Both the position numbers and the translations under genes were made by a program. Positions 59,099-64,000 of a stretch of DNA of 64,000 bases are shown in pieces. Under the pieces are notes generated by a model. It did not search any database. It worked only from the letters and a program-made list of their open reading frames with translations, and had not been told where the DNA came from. This DNA is from Glebionis coronaria. Taxonomy: Eukaryota > Streptophyta > Magnoliopsida > Asterales > Asteraceae. Within the stretch, counting starts at the first letter, position 1, and every line of letters begins with the position of its first letter. Location of the stretch: assembly GCA_025667525.1 (NCBI GenBank), contig CM046876.1, positions 479,590,557 through 479,654,556 on the forward strand, written 5' to 3'.

Positions 59099-60955
59099 TG
59101 ATACAAGAGATTTTGTATATAAAAAGTTTATCGTCTCGACTCGATTCGAATTGATTACAGTTGAAAGTGTGACTCAGTCGTTCTTGGTGAATAAAAAGAA
59201 AATGTCGTTGTCTATATCTACTTAAAAAGTAAATGCGAAAAATATTAAAAATAACTAAAGACAAATGACTAATAATAAAGAAACAAGGCAAATATTAATA
59301 CGAAAATTAAAACGAAACAATTAATAAAAATAAAACTAACAATAAAAATAAACTTTCGAATTAAAAATAAAATTTACTTGGTAGAAATAATAGAAATTGG
59401 ATTATAAAGTTATTTTAAAAAAAATGAGACAAATATTAAAGCGGGCACTTAATAAAAATAAAAACTAAAACTTTTCGATAAAATACTAATACTAAAATTT
59501 GCGGAAAAATATATAACTAAAAATAAGTGACTTAGCAAAATGACCAATATTCCTAAGTGACTTAGCAAAATAACCAATATTCCTAAGTGACTTAGCAAAA
59601 TGATCACTATTCCTAAGTAACTTAGCAAAATGACCAGTATTCCAAAGTGACTTAGCAAAATGCCAAATATTCCTAAGTGACTTAGCAAGATAACCAATAT
59701 TCCTAAGTGACTTAGCAAAATAACCAATATTCCTAAGTGACTTAGCAAAATGACCAATATTCCTAAGTGACTTAGTAAAATAACCAATATTCCTATGTGA
59801 CTTAGCAAAATAACCAATATTCCTAAGTGACTTCTCAATATTTTTTATACTCACTTCGGAATTTCTAACAAAATTATAACTTCGGAATGTTTGGAAAAGA
59901 AACAACTTCGGAATACTAAAAAGACAACTTTGGAATAATAAGAAAAAAATGAACTTCGGAAAATATAAAAAATGAACTTCGGAAGTAAATCAGTTAGTCA
60001 CTTCGGAATATTACCAAAGATTCCAAAGTGACTTCAGAAAATTAAAACCCTCTTGGCAACTTTGCAATAATAAAAAAATTCCAAATCCAGATCCTAAATT
60101 CTAGGAAACCAAAAATAAGCCAAATAATCTAATAAATAAGCTAATCAAAACACCAAATAAGATATAACAATCACTAAATCAACCAAATCAACAAACTTTT
60201 TTCAATAAAAATCACTAAAACTATAAAATCCACTTAATTAATTAAAACCAAATTATCCAAAACTCTCAAATAATCAATAATCCAATAAGCAAACAAGCAT
60301 AAAGATTAAACAATCAAGAAAGGTAGAATGAGATTAATGAAAAACTTGATTAAAGATTAAGATTCAACAACACAAATTAAAGACTTACTTGAAATAAATT
60401 GAAATTAAAGTCAAGTATGTAAATGACAATATGAAAAGTGCATATAATAAAATGGAGAACTAATTTGTCAAATTAGCTAACACCCTTCCTAATGACATAA
60501 CGAAGGTATTTATAGGAGGAAATGTAAGGAGTGTGTTGCTTCCTTCTTTCTTTCTCGTCTTTTCGTCTTTTAAATTCTTCGTCTTTCTCGAAGTTGTCTC
60601 GGGATTTGTCGATATGAAATGAACTCGTCTTATAATTTTCTTCTTTTATTAGACTTGGTTCTTCGACTACGTTAAACTTTCGTCTTTAGACTTTTTCTTC
60701 GATAAATCTTCGGAATAGGCCTTTGACTTCTGTTCTTTTTGCACTCTTGATCTTTTGACTTCGTCTTTTGTCTTTTTCTCCGATAAAAGCCCGTGAAAGC
60801 CCATATTTTCTTCCCTTTTCACATTTTGGTCCTTAAACACAATAAAAACATAAACCACGCATAATTCTGACATTTACGACATAAAATACACGTTATGGTC
60901 TCATTTTTTTTAATTGTTGTAAGTGGTAAAAGGATGGGTGTTTCCACACCTATCA
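59099..60955 (-). repeat. 5' LTR of the Athila derivative
   Basis: 1857 bp, ends TGTATCA before the PBS. TATA box at plus 60505-60514 (TATAAATACC on the minus strand). Ten copies of the 30-nt repeat (59526-59825). Differs from the 3' LTR by repeat number, scattered substitutions and a diverged outer 80 bp. Confidence 0.9.
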
Positions 60956-61588
60956 AAAGTCAAGGATAATTTTTCTAAGAAGCCGTGAAAGAATCATAGC
61001 AAAAGGGAGACTAGAGTGAGACCCGCCGAGAACAAATCTTATTCTTCTAGCCATGAAAAATGTAAGGTTGTATGGAGTGGAAGTTGCAACAGAATGCAAC
61101 ATATGTGCAAGACAAGCAGGCACAAGGTTGCGATCACCACCGAGACACATTGCATTTTCCCTAATGATTTCGGCCCAAGGGATCATAAAATCATTAAGAT
61201 CGCTAGTGAGTAATTCCTAAGGAGTGAGAGCACGAACTTCTCCTTCAAGTTTACCAAGAATAGGATGTTCATGAGGTTTAGCAATACAACAAGAAATGCC
61301 CGAAGCCGAGGGTAGCTCGGTCACGTAATGTACATCAATAGGGGCCGATTCTAAAGAGTTTATACTCCAAGTATTGGTGAACCTACATTAACCTTTGTAT
61401 GGAACATTGAGAATTTCACCAAATTCTTCAAGAGTATACACAAAGGTTTTCCCCTTGATGGAAAATCTTATAGATAAACCATTATTGATGCACATTAATG
61501 TGTACGAGCTAAAGAATTCCAAAAGGAAGAAAGGAAAGATTGGATCAATAATATCAAGCAAGCAATCAAAGCCAATGGATTTGAACAT
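60956..61588 (-). pseudogene. Outer element ORF of the plant-transposon-protein type, N-terminal part, broken
   Basis: Minus strand: LDCLLDI-like opening, LEFFSSYTL, IKGKTFVYTLEEFGEILNVPYKG, then after stops (61388-61390 and about 61217-61219) the block CLGGDRNLVPACLAHMLHSVAT, PYNLTFFMARRI, SSLPFAMILSRLL. This matches, from memory, the domain annotated in plants as 'putative plant transposon protein' (Pfam PF20167). It is cut at 60961 by the Athila insertion and continues at 51446. Confidence 0.7.
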
Positions 61589-63819
61589 GAATCAAATGAA
61601 GTCAAGTCCAAGAAAGTTAGAAGGAACAATGCGTCCTTTATGAAAACTACGAGACTCTAGAGATCGAAAAGTATTTTGAAGGGAACGAGATCGCAAGAGG
61701 AAGAAAGATTAGGCATGTATTCTCTAGTTTTCTCATGATCTTTATGAGTTTCCAAATGCATGATCAAGTACCTAAACATAAAGCAAATATTGTTCCAATT
61801 ACTCTTATGTTACATAAAGACTTAAAAAGCAAATTTATGAGAGTGTGTTTAATCAATTTCTTGATAAACAAAGGGTTAATTCTTTTCATTCTCATATTCA
61901 CAATGAACTCAATTCATTATTGACTATTACATATGAGTAATGCAAAATCAATCATGAATTTGAACAAAGGTTTTTGAAAAACATTTTTAGGTAAGCATTA
62001 ACAATGCAATTACCAATTTTGTTCATGGGTTCATATCAATTCCATCATTTAACTAAAAATAGTTAGTCAAAATATGGATTGTTCTATAAGTGGGTTTTAG
62101 TTAAATCTCAATGAATTCGAACCTACGGAATCATAGTAATATAACTATGTCAACACACATTCCTAGCAAAGTTCTAATTCAATATTAATTTTAAAAATAC
62201 CTAATTATGAAAATAAGAACCCTAGAACAAAATAGAATAAATTGAATGAATGTACTTACAATTAATTGATGTTGAAAGAGGGATGCGTGAAACCCACAAC
62301 TTGGAATTAATTAATCTTGAGTAAATTAGAGTTTTTGAGGATTCAACAATGGTGGAATGAAGGAAAGTCGTCCCCTCTATGGAGAAGAAAGGGAGTATTG
62401 TTTTTAAATAATGTTTTTAATTAAAACCTGAATACTTTAGTCTTCTGATGGGGTCGCGGTGCTTTATCGATATGGCACCGTGGTTTAGCACCGTGACAAT
62501 TAAGGATCCGCGCACAGTGGCGGGTTTTTAACAATGAAACAAAAAGAATTTTTCAAAACCAAATTTTTCTAAAATACTTAAAATATATCTTAAGCCATTT
62601 GGAAATCATTAGACCACTTCAATACTAGGAGATAATGCCAAGTGAGTGATTACGAGTGGAATCAAGACCAAAAAATATTGAAGTGGGGAAACGACTGCTC
62701 GTAGCACGGAGGTGAAATAGAGAGAATCCAAGGGGAGTGAATCAAGAACAAGGTCAATGCTTAAGAACCAAGTGACAAACTTTTAGTAGCGAAAACAAAG
62801 AGCATGTGTCATTATAGTGGTTTAAGACGTGCCTTTTCGACTGAAGCTTAAACGGCTTTGGTAATGAACTATATCAAGCCATTTTGTTCAAAATAGATTA
62901 AGAAATTTTTTAATAGTAGTCTTAATGCTATTTGAAACAATGAGAAAAAGGTAGATTCACCTTCTCTCCCACATTATCGGACAACTATCATTGCTAGGGA
63001 TTGGAATGACAGTATCCTTGGAATATTTCAATTCCAAATGTGTAATATCCTAACTACACTTATGGAGTAATTAGGTATCTCAAGGGATTAAACAATCATC
63101 CTAGATATGAGCTCAATTGCACACACTGCACATGATATAGGGCCTACTAACCGTATGGGTGCAAACCATGGATATCATGCTTGATACTTTAAGCTACTAC
63201 TAACTCGCTTCTACATCTCCTAAGTGAGTCAAGTATCCAAGCAATGAAGGTTTGAGATGATATGAGAATCGGATCACTAACCACAAACAAATGTCAAGGC
63301 AAGGATGCCAAGGACAACCATATAGTCAAGTAATGATCAAAAGAGTGATCAATAGGGCGTGAGGAAGGACGAGAACGTACCTTAGCTGGAAAGAGCACTC
63401 CAAGATTTCAAGGAGCTAATGCAAGGCCCAATCTTGACTAAAGTGATTACTAAGTCTTCAAGGACTAGTATCACTCTCATCCATCTAAGCATCATCATTC
63501 AATGATGTTGGGAATCAAAGAAGATGAGTCTTCTATAAGTGTAAGCAACTCAATTCACAATCACTTAAGTGATAGATCTTCATGAGTACCTACACAAAGC
63601 AAAATGCAAACTAGTAGATACATTTCAAGGATAATACTAAAATGTATAAGTTCCACTAATCTAGATGAGATGCAATATTACTAATAAAAAGTATATTTTC
63701 AATGAAAAAATAGTTTTGACCAAAGAGAAACTTTAGTACAATGAAACCTTTTAATTTTAGGAGACAATGGATCGATCCAAGTTTTAAAGCACAATATACT
63801 TCAAAGACCTTGAGTGACC
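61589..63819 (-). other. Leader of the outer element, no gene seen
   Basis: About 2.2 kb between the PBS and the broken ORF. No protein-like frame. Contains one copy of the hairpin-rich gcggt...aaggatccgc motif near 62450-62520. Confidence 0.5.
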
Positions 63820-63834
63820 ATCGCTCTGATACCA
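63820..63834 (-). other. Primer binding site of the outer element (tRNA-Met)
   Basis: The minus strand reads TGGTATCAGAGCGAT, two bases after the LTR end (TTCTACA). Confidence 0.85.
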
Positions 63835-63836
63835 AT

Positions 63837-64000
63837 TGTAGAAACTAGAATGGGGGGGGGGTGAATAGTTTCTCTTCAGTTTAAGTCCTAATTAAAATTC
63901 CTTTTAATTAGGCTTGTCTCAAAACTACCTTTTACTTGAAAGGTAGTTGCATAATGATTAGGTTCAATTCTAATGCATTAACAGTGACAAGTAACATATG
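63837..64000 (-). repeat. 5' LTR of the outer element, partial
   Basis: The inner 164 bp of the LTR; the rest is outside the window. Matches 46270-46450, but the G-run is 10 long here against 24 there. Confidence 0.85.

Larger units (their letters stand above)
51452..60955 (-). mobile_element. Athila-type Ty3/gypsy derivative lacking RT and integrase (9.5 kb)
   Basis: Minus strand: 5' LTR 59099-60955, PBS, gag and protease, two unidentified ORFs, then 3' non-coding sequence and 3' LTR 51452-53413. Target duplication AAAGT is perfect (51447-51451 and 60956-60960). The MRTRSSS gag start, the protease wording ADLGASI...LGRPFLRTGK, the tRNA-Asp PBS and the near-PPT text gggaggcaacccg (plus 55444-55456) are typical of the Athila/Tat group. 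No RT, RNase H or integrase motif was found, so it is non-autonomous. Confidence 0.9.
46270..64000 (-). mobile_element. Degenerate Sirevirus-like LTR element, interrupted; 5' LTR runs off the window
   Basis: On the minus strand: partial 5' LTR (63837-64000), PBS, about 2.2 kb of leader, an ORF of the plant-transposon type (from 61588), then, after the nested Athila element, small ORFs and a 3' LTR (46270-48071). No gag, protease, RT or integrase was seen, so it is non-autonomous. The C-rich LTR end and initiator-Met PBS fit a copia/Sirevirus origin. LTR copies differ by roughly 10 percent where they can be compared, so it is older than the other elements. Confidence 0.8.

Noticed and set aside
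59449..59905. Minus-strand ORFs with SHLGILVILL or SLRNIGYFAK repeats (also 51803-52309)
   Set aside because: Products of the 30-nt LTR repeat read in two frames.

Overview
This is a gene-poor, repeat-dense stretch of a flowering-plant nuclear genome. An intact plant-type histone H4 gene, LTR retrotransposons of the Ty3/gypsy (chromovirus, Athila) and Ty1/copia (Sirevirus-like) groups, an L1-type LINE and host-tRNA primer binding sites all point that way. The gag-pol and downstream ORF of the large copia element resemble, from memory, proteins repeatedly predicted in Asteraceae genomes (Tanacetum, Artemisia); I could not search to confirm the family.

Layout. 1-1.6 kb: broken 3' end of a Ty3/gypsy chromovirus. 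1.6-2.7 kb: two decayed 5' fragments of GH18 'chitinase 2-like' genes (minus). 3.9-4.5 kb: histone H4 (minus), the only intact host gene, with a probable 5'UTR intron. 5.26-13.58 kb: an L1-type LINE with a 5' inversion typical of twin priming, split by a 3.0-kb solo LTR with a perfect GTTAC duplication. 13.64-20.93 kb: a non-autonomous copia-type element without gag-pol (TSD ATATG). 20.94-26.39 kb: AT-rich sequence without recognisable genes. 26.39-44.89 kb: an 18.1-kb Sirevirus-like copia element with identical 331-bp LTRs, long gag and pol ORFs in overlapping frames and a 1318-codon third ORF, preceded by a second copy of its own 3' end. 46.27-64.0 kb (minus, running off the window): a degenerate Sirevirus-like derivative carrying a plant-transposon-type ORF that is cut in two by a 9.5-kb Athila derivative (51.45-60.96 kb, TSD AAAGT) which keeps gag and protease but has no reverse transcriptase or integrase.

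The most interesting signal is non-coding. The 18.1-kb element and the 7.3-kb non-autonomous element have related LTRs. They share two non-coding blocks that look like folded RNA: one just after pol (36.54-37.0 kb and 17.78-18.26 kb) and one near the 3' end (43.45-43.86 kb and 19.5-19.91 kb). The second holds two tandem ~200-nt modules. Reading the copies against each other shows hairpins, some with GNRA loops, kept by paired compensatory changes. The non-autonomous element has lost all coding sequence but kept these blocks, as expected for cis-acting RNA recognised by the autonomous partner's machinery. I do not know of a named RNA family that matches.
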